Source of the DNA: Trogon surrucura
Lineage: Eukaryota > Chordata > Aves > Trogoniformes > Trogonidae
DNA: 64,000 bases
Assembly: GCA_020746105.1 (NCBI GenBank)
Contig: CM036631.1
Location: 15,473,058 to 15,537,057, forward strand
Reading direction: 5' to 3'
A program made the position numbers and the translations under genes. Under the pieces are notes generated by a model, which worked only from the letters and a program-made list of their open reading frames with translations, was not told the origin of the DNA and made no database searches. Below, in pieces: positions 1 to 22,575 of this stretch (positions are counted from its first letter, which is position 1; each line of letters begins with the position of its first letter).

Positions 1-9
1 ACACCTTAC

Positions 10-236
10 CGAGTGCTCTGAGCTCCATGGTGATGTCGACGTAGCCGTGCTCGGCGCTGTAGTACATGGCCTCCTGCAGAGCCTTCATTCTGGTTTTACA
101 CAGCCTGACTTGCCCCTCGCTGGAGCTGCCCTGGCTCGAGGTGTCACTCTCCACTCCCTCGGCTAAAATCTCCTCCAGCGAGAGGACGTCTCCCTTCAGC
201 TGCTGGGGCTGGGTCAGGAGCTTGCGCAGGACATTC
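10..236 (-). CDS. ABTB2: ABTB2 coding exon 10 (227 bp), last exon in window
   Basis: A CCTCCTCAG acceptor precedes G, completing Arg. The exon reads [60 protein letters not shown] and [16 protein letters not shown], and stops one base before the donor GTAAGG at positions 9-4 (phase 1). The start ends the ankyrin block ([11 protein letters not shown]). The middle is an acidic/serine-rich linker ([16 protein letters not shown]), one Glu shorter than the mammalian version I recall. The end enters the helical region before the BTB domain. The rest of the gene lies to the left of the window. Confidence 0.95.
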
Positions 237-4907
<4,671 letters not shown>

Positions 4908-4997
4908 CGGTATGTCTAGATTTGCTCCAGCATCTATAAGCATTTGGACCATGGCTTCGTCTCCAGCAGCACAAGCGTACATTAGCGGGGTCATACC
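4908..4997 (-). CDS. ABTB2: ABTB2 coding exon 6 (90 bp), ankyrin repeat
   Basis: The acceptor is TTTTTCCTGAAG and the exon starts GGT ATG ACC. It encodes exactly 30 codons, [20 protein letters not shown] then [10 protein letters not shown], with the donor GTGAGT (phase 0). This is one canonical ankyrin repeat: the TPLMYA helix-1 motif, the [15 protein letters not shown] second helix and the turn. Both ends are phase 0, so the exon could be skipped or included without changing frame. The last residue is Pro where the mammalian protein, as I remember it, has Gln. Only 426 bp of intron separates it from exon 7, the shortest complete intron in the window. Confidence 0.95.
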
Positions 4998-12412
<7,415 letters not shown>

Positions 12413-12645
12413 TTACCTCTTTACAAACGAGTGCCCTGTTTTTCCCTCTGCTCCTTCTCCCGAGCACCTACGAAAGCAGAGCTCCTCTGGAGCATCCCAT
12501 CAGTCCCGGATTCCCATCACAAGGGTTGTTTTTATAACAGGACTACTTACCGCTGTTACCAGTTTACTTCTACGTCAAGCAATCAAAATATCATTGCTTT
12601 GAAAATCACCCAGCAGCTCAGAAGCAGAAAGAATTTCTGGAAGTC

Positions 12646-13068
12646 ACAGAATCACAGAGTGTTAGAGGTTGGAAGGGACCTCAAAGATCATCTAGTCCAA
12701 CCCCCTGCCAGAGTAGGATCACCTACAGTAGATTGCACAGGGACGTGTCCAGGCACGCTTTGAATGTCTCCAGAGAAGGAGACTCCACAACCTCCCTGGG
12801 CAGCCTGTGCCAGGGCTCTGTCACCCTCACTGTGAAAAAGTTTTTCCTCATATTTTTATGGAACCTCCTGTGTCCCAACTTGCACCCATTGCCCGATGTC
12901 CTGTCAATGGACACCACTGAGAAGAGCCTGGCTCCGTCCTCCTGACATATTTATAAATATGTCCTTGACATATTTATAAACATCAATGAGGTCACCCCTC
13001 AGCCTCCTCTTCTCCAAGCTAAAGAGACCCAGCTCCTTCAGCCTTTCCTCACCAGGGAGATGTTCCAC
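12646..13068 (-). mobile_element. CR1 LINE fragment, 5'-truncated
   Basis: This is a minus-strand CR1 3' end. The plus strand begins 'cacagaatcacagagtgtta' then the CR1 tail 'gaagggacctcaaagatcat'. Coding remnants on minus include [49 protein letters not shown] and [20 protein letters not shown]. The frame is interrupted between the two coding remnants, where a 23-bp tandem duplication (12941-12963 and 12964-12986, TGACATATTTATAAA core) has arisen. The copy looks older than the one at 6684-7360. Confidence 0.9.
12941..12986. repeat. 23-bp tandem duplication inside CR1
   Basis: Two adjacent copies share the core TGACATATTTATAAA, at 12943-12957 and 12966-12980, with a few differences. Other CR1 copies in the window have a single version of the corresponding TATTTGTAAACATTAATG segment, so the duplication is local to this copy. 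Confidence 0.8.
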
Positions 13069-16000
13069 CTCGAATCCTCCAAACCTGTTTAGGTTTTCTA
13101 ACTTGTCCCAGACACAGGGCATGGGAGGAATCCAGTCAGGGCTGACTGAGCGCCCTAAGGCAGGGCAGGAATCTGCAACAGGCATTTGGGAGATGCCTCG
13201 CAGCAGTTTGCTCCAGAGAACTTCAGCCCACAACAGAGGCATTTACACCTTCTAAATCAGGCACTTAAGGGAGGAGCCTGAATTCATTATTTAGGCTTCC
13301 TAATTACTTCTAGCAGAGCATTCAAAGCTCCCCAGGCTGGTGAGGAGAGAGAGGTAGGCTGAAAGCACCAAAAATCAAATACTCCGAAGTTAGATGGAGC
13401 AAACACCTCAAGAGCAGTGGAAAAAAATGCACAAATGGGTCTATGTACCACCTTTTGTGGTAGATAAGCTATTTAGGCCACCCCACAGCTTCTCTGACGC
13501 TTTCCTGGTGGGAACGCTGCTGGCCAGAGAGCCACGTCCACCCAGCATCACCTCGGTAGGTCACGAGCCAAACCTTGGTGACTGCTACGCACGGCGCTGG
13601 GCAGCAAGAGACTGCGGTCGGCCAAGAGAAAACCCTGCAGAGTCTGCACCAGAAATAACACGTATCACGAAGAAATTTCCATTCTGCAAAAAAAAAAAAA
13701 ATCACATGTGCCAGGGTTATAAATGGCTTCCGTGCACAAGCAGACCTTGAATGTGGAAAACTTGGTTTAGGAGGAGTGGGAAGGAGAAGGAATTTTTTGT
13801 TTGTTTGTCGATTAATTTTTTTTTTTAAAATCCTAACAGATTTTTTCCAAAGGGTTTAAAACTCGGAGCTCAAGAGGCTGACGAGTTACCCTGTGCCTGA
13901 AGGAAAGCAAAGTCAGATGTGCAGGTCGGATAAATCGTTATTCCATGAGTGACTGTAATGACTTGTTTCTATTTTGCTGTAGAAGCTTTACTTCTCTTGA
14001 AAATTTCTAGCTTGAGGACGGGCTTTCTATTCTCTCCCCTTCTTTTATCCCACTGTTTCCTTTCTTCACACCACCTGCGTGGGTTTGCTTGCAGGAACAG
14101 CTCAGTTTCTATTGACATGAGGGCAGAGAAGCGGTGATATCGCCTGATCTGAGCAGAAAAAGACGCGCTTCAGCCGAGAGAAAACACCAACACCGGGCTG
14201 CACTGCACTAAAAAGAAATGCAATTATTCTTTTCTTCCAGAGAATAAAGGCAATTATCATCCTGTGGCCCTGCAGGGAAACACCGATCATATCACAGCCT
14301 GAAAAACACTGGAGGAGGGGAGGGGGAGAAACCTTCACGGAAAATTAACTGGGAGATGCTGCAAGCTAAAGAATTGATTTCCCTCTGTGCGTTTCTGTTT
14401 TCTGTACTGTGCGTTTTCCTCTGGACCTTCTGACATTTAGAAGCATTTGGCAGCTCATTAAATTCTGCACATGAAGTGACTCGGCCCTGGGACCGCGTCA
14501 CGCCCGCAGCAGCAGGACACGCGCTGTTGTCTATGAAGAACAACGTCACCGTTGCTTTATTCAGTTGTCTTCGAGTGAAAAAAAACCCAAAACTACTATG
14601 TTCGTTTGGTTCAAATGGCTTAGGACACGACCGGCACGTGGGGACCAGCTCTTGAGGAGATGCTGTGGGATCGCAGACGTTCGGCGCTGACTCACGCTTC
14701 GCAAAGAAAGTAGTCCCCAGAGTGGGAGGATTTCTAACAGCCCTGGGGCCGAGACATTTTTGGCCGAGGGAAGTTGTCTGTGAAAGAGGAGAGACCTCGA
14801 GAGGAGTTAGAAAATCATGTCACCTGTCCTCTGCGTTAAGTAACTAGGACAACGCGCGTGGAGCTTGACTTTGAGAGGTGAGGAAGGGACACCTGCTCCT
14901 CAGATGAAAAGAGTCGGTCTTCTAGAAGAAACAGCCATGCTGGCAAATTCCCCCCTCCTGCCTGCGTGCCCAGGAGGGTCCAGGGACAAGTTGGCTGAAG
15001 AAAGAAGGAGCAAGGCAAGGAGGACACGTTTTCCCTGCAGCCGCCTCTCTCCTCCTCCACTATTTTTCATCATCTGTTTTGCTCCAGCAAAACAACGAGG
15101 GAGCCAATAAGGAGAGTAACATCAAGAAAGAAAAACCTTGTTCTTCTGAACAAGAATCTCCTTTCTTCCCAAGCAGGAAAGAAAATACTGCCCTAACAGA
15201 AGCAAGGAGTGACCGACGGATGGTCAAGGAAGCCACGTGGGCTTTTTCAAAGCTTTTCTAGCCTCTCTGTTAGGGGTCCTGGGAAAAGGGAAAACCAGGC
15301 AGGAATAAGACTGGTGAAATCATGTAGGAGGGCAGCTTGGAGAAGATGAGTTGTTTGAACTTTACATCAAGATGGAAAAGCCCCAAGAATGGCAACGGAG
15401 TCAAAGAGAAAACAGAGCGAAGGCTCATAAATTGGAGAAGGGAAAAGACTCTGAGGTTAGACAGAGTATCCAAAACCCAAACCATGTCCTTTTGACGTGG
15501 AGAACAGCGGCATATTCACAGTTTGGATTCTCCAACACTAAAACCCTCTGCAAGCTGCAGGGGAAAAAAAAAAAAATCTCCAAGTATGTAATTATACGTG
15601 AATAAAATAACAACAGAAATGGTGATATAGAAAAAAAATAGAAAAATCTTTGCTCCGAAACCCAACCAGCTTGAGCCAGGAGCCACCCTTTTCAGATTCA
15701 AAATATTTGATTGAATTTGCAAAAACTTCCCACATTTACAGAGGAAAGAGAGGAACTACCGCGCTGGACCCAATTCAAGGATCGTCTCAACAAATGCCAC
15801 AGCTTTGAAAGCAGATAGTTCCAGATCTTCCCAGAAAAAGAAGAAGAAATGTAATCACATCCAGCTGACCCCCCCAAAAAGAAAGTTTTCTCCTGAATTC
15901 CCTTGCAACAATGACTGCCTCACACCTGAGAAGGTAAGAGTCCTCAAATTTTCGTGGGTCATTATCAAGTTACCAAGGTCTTGGCTCGCACATGCCCTGA

Positions 16001-17069
16001 CACCAACTTGCACATCTGAGCAAGTTATCCTGCAGGCAGACACCAACATCTGGATAATATTACGTTTATTGGGATCCTTTCTCCGCTTTCTCTCTCTTCA
16101 CAGTCTCCTCTGCTTACAGAATATAAAAGGGTACAAGACCAGTTGCAATCTAGAACTGGCAGCTCTGATCTTTCTTAGCAATGCTGGTAACCTCAGGCAG
16201 AAACACCACCTTTTCTGCCTTGGTCTGCAAATGCAGAAATAAGGTGCAGCATCAGACAGGTTTTACTTCAAGTTAACTGCAAATCACACTAAAAACTAGA
16301 TTTTAGCTCACTAAAAAGAAAAAAAAAAATCTAAGAGGTAATCATTAGAAGCTCACTATAGGTCTTAAAAAGTGTGTGTGTGTTTGGGTTTTTTTTCCTA
16401 ATCACATTTTACAAATTTTCTTTTAACAACAGGGAAAAAATTCAATTTGCAGGCTGAAAACAAGAACTTGTACTGCTCGGGAATGTGCTGTGTGCTTCAT
16501 TAGAAAAACATATTTGTAACATCTGTATGCTGTGGCAGAAGGAACTCTGGGTTTCTAGACAAGACAGAAAATAATTAAAACCAACTTAAATTGTAGCTAG
16601 TTGACGATAAGAGCCAGATAGAGAAACACGATAGTTTTAACGACAACAATATGCTCACAGTTCTGTGGTCAAGGATGGGAGCGACCTCCCTCTGCCTCCC
16701 CCAGACGCAGCCGAGCCGTTTGATCCCCGACAGACATGGCGAGTAACCACCTCCACGGAGGAAACGCCGAGGATGGCAAACCACCGATCCTGCTCCTCGT
16801 GCTCCTCCCGACTCCCTGACGTTCTAAAATCGCCCGTAAGCTGAAAACTCCTGGAGGCAATCCGGGAAGTGAACGAATTCTCGCACTACTTCAATTATAC
16901 AGGTGTACGTTTAAGTTGGGTTTAATTATTTTCTATATTGCAATTTATATTACTTGCAAGATCAGATACAATCAGGAAGCCTGACTTGCTGTTGCATTTG
17001 CTGAATTAGACATCATTTACCCGTGCCCTACAGTTGGTTTCTCTGCACCAGCCTTGCAGAAGTCAATTC

Positions 17070-17195
17070 TGCGGGTCTCCTCCGAAGGACCTGGGTCTCA
17101 AATCCCATCTTTGAGCAGCCAAGAGCATCCTCCCACTGGGTCATTTGCCTCAGATCTGTTCAGCCTTTCCCAACTCTTCTAAAAAGTTTGCAAAC
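17070..17195 (+). mobile_element. possible MIR-type SINE fossil
   Basis: The order 'gacctgggtctcaaatccca', then 'actgggtcatttgcctcag', then a 'cagcctttcccaactcttct' pyrimidine-rich stretch follows the amniote MIR/CORE-SINE body (gacctgggttc..., ...gggcaagtcact..., ...cctcagtttccccatct). It is heavily diverged and matched from memory only. Confidence 0.35.
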
Positions 17196-17758
17196 TTTCC
17201 GTTGCGTGAGGACAAAACTCTTTCTAGGGCAAGACCTGGCCCCTTCACGGCAGTTGCTCTGAAGGACGGAGGTGGGCTGGGAGGACACCTCGCTGCTGCC
17301 CCTCAGGCCCGCCCAGACCCGCGGAAAGGACGCTGCACCTCCCTCAGAATTTGTTGTCTGCCAGTTTTGCTTTCCCAATTTCCATTTCTAAAAGCCCAGA
17401 GGTGCTTGCGCCGAGTTACGCAGCCGGTCACAAACCACCACGAACTCTGGAGTCAGCTCACACCGAAAAATCCTACAAACCCCCTTCACATTCGTGTTTT
17501 AAGTACTACTCTTTTTGTTTTAAATTAGCATCGCTTGTGGATTTCCCGCCTTAGTGGGTGAAAAGGGTGCGAGAGACTTTGCAGGAGGACCAGAACGGGC
17601 TGGCACGCCTTGCTTCCCCTGAAGCAGTCGGAGATTTGGAGATCTGGTACCCATGACCGTGGAGACTGACCAAGGCCACGTCACTGTGTGTGACAATTCC
17701 TCCTGCAAAGCAAAACACGGCTACGCTTGGGAGCGAATACAAGCTACACGCATTAAAG

Positions 17759-17759
17759 T

Positions 17760-17796
<37 letters not shown>

Positions 17797-17802
17797 ATAA
17801 AA
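17759..17802. repeat. (AT)n microsatellite
   Basis: About 44 bases of alternating A and T with a single TTT interruption (around 17782-17784). It is likely length-variable. Confidence 0.95.
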
Positions 17803-20091
17803 TAGAAGCTACATGGGTTAAAGAAAGGAGCCTGTAATAGCACGCTATCGGATAGGCAGATATGGATGAAAAGCCAGAACGAGTTGTCTGTTCTGGGATT
17901 AGCCTTGATCCTGCGAGCAGAAAACTCGAGAGGTAACTCCTTTGGTTCGTCCGAGCTATGCTGGCAAACTGGAAAAACCCCAACATTGCTATGGGCCAGC
18001 AGAGTGATCTGGGGTCGGTGGGGTTCTTCGCTCTCCAGCGCTGCGACTCCTCCTCCATGATTTCCCTGCCCCTTAATTCTCCAAAGCGCTCACAGGATTG
18101 AGATAACGAGCCTCTCAGTTACGACTTCAATCTGATTTGCCAGCGTGCGTATGTTAAAAACATATGCTCGTTCTCCAGCCAAAACCAATCTGCCAGACTC
18201 AATCACAGAGCTAATTTTCAGGGCTCGGTTGTAAAATCCTGGAGGCAGAGCGTTGCCACGCTCAGGAAAACTGCCTGAAGCTCCCGACTTCGAACCGCGC
18301 GAACGAAGAGCCAGAAAGAGAAATATTTTTCGTGCCGTTCTGGAATAGTGAAAACTCTTTCAGTTAATTAGAACTGCGAAAGTTTGCTCAGCTAAACAAA
18401 GACGATGCTCACCAAAGCAAAGGGTTTTAACAATAAAGAGGGAACCGGTTCCCGTTTACCTTTGCGGCACAAGCCAAAACTTAATTAATATTTCCAAGGA
18501 GAAAATTTCAGATACAAACCAGCCGTTAAAAGATGGTTCTTTCAGGGCTAAGACAAAGTTGACGAAGCTTCTGTTTTCCTAATGGCTCGACCGCTGTTCC
18601 GCTTCTGTGCCATGTCACGCTGCTGCGAGCGCGACCGTCTCCAAACGTCAGCCTCGCCCGATGCTGACGTCAGTGTTTTCTTAATGAAAATCTAAGTAAT
18701 CTTCTGGCTTTTCACATTCTTGGAACCCGAGAGGTTGCAAAAAACTAATTTAGCATGAAGGCATGAGGAACGCACCAATACGTGCGAGTGGAAAGAACTG
18801 ATTTTGGTGCTTTCTTAGGTACTACAATATAACGTGAGCGCCACAGTCAGGTTTTCTACACTATTTGGAAGAAACAAACTGACATCTGAACATCAGGATT
18901 GAGATCATCCTCCATGTACCTGCTGCATGGAGCACACAGGCCTGCCACGTGCTGCATCTTGAACCTTTAAATTATATGCTGTAGATGATCCTGAAACTTA
19001 GTCATGCTATTGATTGTGAATTCTTTCGATGTTTTTTTTATTATTATTTTAATTTGAAAGCAAATGGAAAAATTTGCTCCACCCAGTAATATAATAATTG
19101 CACAATCCAGGTTCCGGCTGCTGTATTACAATCGCAGAAGGTCTCACGAAACAGCCCAAATTTAAGAGGCTATTTTTTTAATAAAAGGCAATTTGAGCCC
19201 ACAGCGTGTAGCACTTGAGAATGAATAGTCTGCTCTCTGCCAGGTCAGACTCATAAGATCTGTCATTAATAAAAGATCAGAAGGAGTCACATCGCTGCTG
19301 GATGAAACAGATGCCAGTGCGGCTCTTTTTTAATTATTATTTTGTAAGAGAAAATCCCTTTTTCCTCATGATGAGCTGCTCAATGAACGTACTTCACCTA
19401 TATCTTAAAGAAGCTTCTGGTTTGTTCCTAAGTTCTCTTCTTAGAATATCGAAGAGTTGCTGGGCAGAAATAAAGAGAGAATTTGGTTTCATCCAAAGAT
19501 GTTTGGTAGCGGTGGCGAATGAATGCGTCTCTGTTTTTTACTGGAAAGAATAACAAGTTATACATTTGCATTTGCCTTAGATAATTAAATAAATAGTGCC
19601 ATGTAAGTGTCAAGATAGGAGAAACAGAAGCAACAAAAAGTGTCCGGAATCTAAAGAAGACAACTCTTGAGATGAAGTCAGCCCTTCTAGACCAGATGAG
19701 AAATCCCCTCACTCTTCCATTTTGCATTGAATATTGTGAAATCTCCCGATTCCAAACCCTTTCTCGTGCTTTTATCCCCATAAGTTTTATGGTCATATCA
19801 ATGGATATCAATGAACCCAGGCAGCAGTCGTAACTGCTCCAGGAGGGCATTCTGATAAGCGGGCTTCATTGGCCGAGCTCAAATCCTTTGTTCCCAAACA
19901 TCCTAAATTCAGAGTGTGCATTCAACATTTGGAGCTGCTTCTCAGCAGATGCCACAAATTCCAGCTCTGAAGTCTGCTTTCGGCACGGTTACTTAGATCT
20001 GCTTGCGCTGCTGCCGAGCAGCCTCTCGCTCTGTTACAGCGTAGGAACTTCCAGTGAATTTCAAACACGTTACAGTTCCACATCTATATAT

Positions 20092-20152
20092 ATATTGGAC
20101 TTGATGATCTTTCGAGGTCCCTTCCAATCCCTAACATTCTATGATTCTATGA
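20092..20152 (+). mobile_element. very short CR1 3' tail
   Basis: After a short TA run, the plus strand reads the CR1 3' end: 'ggacttgatgatctttcgag', 'gtcccttccaatccctaaca', then ATTCTATG repeats passing into another (TA)n run. It is essentially the last 60 bp of the same subfamily as the copies at 6.7 and 35.3 kb, a heavily 5'-truncated insertion. Confidence 0.85.
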
Positions 20153-20180
20153 TATATATATATATACAAGTGTGAACTTG

Positions 20181-20260
20181 TAGTGTAGGGTTAATGGTTG
20201 TAGTGTAGGGTTACTGGTTGTAGTGTAGAGTTACTGGTTGTAGTGTAGGGTTAATGGTTG
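20181..20260. repeat. 20-bp tandem array, four units
   Basis: There are four exact-length 20-bp units with the consensus TAGTGTAGGGTTAMTGGTTG at 20181-20200, 20201-20220, 20221-20240 and 20241-20260. They differ at only two positions (A/C in TTAATGG or TTACTGG, and one G-to-A in unit three). The last unit runs straight into a CR1 tail (gacttgatgatcccaagg). Confidence 0.95.
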
Positions 20261-20316
20261 GACTTGATGATCCCAAGGGTCTTTTCCAACCTGAACTGTT
20301 CTATGATTCTATGATA
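20256..20316 (+). mobile_element. short CR1 3' tail adjoining the 20-bp array
   Basis: The plus strand reads 'ggttggacttgatgatccca', 'agggtcttttccaacctgaa' and ends in two ATTCTATG units. The tail differs from the one 100 bp to its left (TCCCAAGGGTCTTTTCCAACC against TCTTTCGAGGTCCCTTCCAATC), so the two come from separate subfamilies and separate insertions. Confidence 0.85.
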
Positions 20317-22073
20317 TACCTGCAGGAGATCTTGCAGCAGGTAACAGTTTGGTCTAACCAAGAGCAATGCACATGTGAAGTTAAGCTCAGAAGATTTTGG
20401 GTATTAGTGGCCTCCTGACGTTTCTGCTGGGCTAGAAAACCTCTGTTGCTTTCTCTTCGAAAAAGGTTTAGAGATCTAAGGGCAGGGTTGGAAAGTTCCT
20501 GTTACAACGACCTGGTTTATAGCTCACGCGCTCCAAACGACGGAGTTTCACGTTTTATGCTGAGTTTGCAGATGACTGAGCACCAGCAAGGCTGGTTTAT
20601 ACCCACAGCATCTGCAGTACAGGCTAGGAGGCAGATCTAAAAACCCAGCTCTCCGTACCAAGGCTATCTGTTACCCCATCTCTCTAGAAGGACACACTTA
20701 AATAGTCTTGTATTAATAGATTACATAAACATTCTAATGGGGGGAAGAGAATGGTGTTTCTTACATGCAGCTAAAACCTGTTCTTGCAACAGGTCCGACC
20801 TGCTTCATTCTGACCACTGCCGGGGGTGCAGCGCTGTGGTTACTACAGGAACACGGAGGGATTTCACTCAGCTCATGAGTGGTATGACAAAATAATACCT
20901 TTTGTTTCCTATACCAGATTAACAAGGATTGGTTTTTTTTTTTTCCTTTCCAGCCCTGTTAAGATTCTGCTGACAGAAAGCAGATCTAAACCCCCCGAAG
21001 CATCGACAACCGATATATTAAAACCAACAACGTTAAACATGCATCCCTTCTAATGACAAGTGCAACAGCCACAATCATTTTTTTTCAGCTTGTTGGGAAA
21101 AATATTATCAAAATATTTTCCTCTACAGTTCATTACCTGTTGCTTAAATAAACCCTTCTATCAATGCCCAGTGCTGTGCATTCCAAACACGAAATCAGTA
21201 AAAATGCAAATAACACACAGAGATATCTTTCTTCCCAGAGCTTTTGCCTCAAAGAAAAACCGAAGAAACAAAATTACTTGAGAAATAAACTAGTTTTCAT
21301 CTGCCTTTCTTTACAGCAGATACTTCTGAGCCCTGAATGTGTGAATAAAGCTGTACCCAGCCAAAACTGTAACGCATCACGGTACTGGGGCAAGTGCCCC
21401 TTCTACATGTACAGTGAGATTAAATTAAATTTGGCCACTTACCCTTAAGCATATTGAGCATCTCAACACAGAGAGTTAAGCAGACTAAAAGAGGCTCCAA
21501 AGTGAGTTAATTAAACCATTGTACAAGGAAGAATGGGAAGCCCAGATGGAAAGTCGTTTAAGGAACATATGTTTCTGTGATGTTCGAATGCACCAACTCT
21601 TCAGAGAGATCCTTCCTGAAGAATCTGGCGGCCTCAAGAGGGGACTGACGACCTGGCACAACGAAGAGCTGCTCAGAGGTAACTCTTAATCACACAGTCT
21701 GGAAGCTGGAAGCAATATAATTACAGGAAGATACATTCCGAGCAGGTTCTGCGAGTCCTGTTCTAATTTCATGCTAAAGTGATTATATTCCTCTCAAGCA
21801 GGTCAACTATCTTCTCCCGGCACTACTCACCCTTTCCTACTAAAAGTCCCAGCACCTGCAAAGGGCTGCAAAGGACCCCGCGTTTCTCTGGATGCGTCTT
21901 TTGCATTTCTGGAGGAAGGCAAAGGGGGTGAGGAATGGCTGAGTGAATTCCTTACAGTGGCAGAGAGTTTTCCAGCAAGCCCAGAATAAACACTTACAAC
22001 TTCTGTCTCCCTCCTCTATTCGCTAGCCATTATGACAGACTTTCTAATCCATGGAAGGAAGGGCTTCAGGTAT

Positions 22074-22575
22074 CTTAGAATCCTAGACTGGTCTAGGCTG
22101 GAAGAGACCTTAGAGATCATCTAATCCAACCTCCCTGTCACGGGCAGGGACGCCTCTCAACTGGATCAGGCTACTCAAGGCTCTGTCCAACCTGGCCTTG
22201 AACACCTCCAGGGAGGGGGCAGCCACAACGTCTCTGGGTAATTTATTCCAAAGTCTTGGCACCCTCGTACTGAAGAATTTCTTCCTAAGATCTAATCTAA
22301 ATCTATTCTCCTTCAACTTAAACCCATTTCCCCTTGTCCTATCAGTGGACGCTCTTCTAAAAAGTCCCTCCCCAGCCTTCCTGTAGGATCCCTTCAGGTA
22401 CTGGAAGGCAGCTCTTAGGTCCCCCCGAAGTCTTCTCTTTTCAAGACTGAACAATCCCAGCTCCCGCAGCCTGTCCTCATAGTAGAGCTGCTCCAGCCCC
22501 TGGGTCATTTTTTGTATCCTCCTCTGAATCCAACAGATCAGATCTATGTCCCTCTTATGGTGGGAACACCCACGG
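22074..22575 (-). mobile_element. CR1 LINE fragment (subfamily matching the SINE tail)
   Basis: This is a minus-strand CR1 with an open coding tail of about 150 codons: [75 protein letters not shown] and VPRLWNKLPRDVVAAPSLEV. Its 3' end (plus 22078-22172, read in reverse) is nearly the same as the tail of the SINE at 26594-26693 and of the CR1 at 42000-42431. It belongs to a different subfamily from the copies at 6.7 and 35 kb. Confidence 0.92.

Noticed and set aside
19428-19850. 140-codon open frame on the minus strand in intron 3
   Set aside because: It is hydrophobic and Arg-rich in places, but no transposon or gene family is recognisable. Treated as chance.
20181-20260. Interstitial telomeric repeat (TAGGGTTA occurs in units)
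   Set aside because: The period is 20 bp and only one TAGGGTTA-like block occurs per unit (three of four units). It does not form TTAGGG arrays.
20181-20316. CRISPR-like array
   Set aside because: The repeats are directly abutting with no spacers and the genome is vertebrate.
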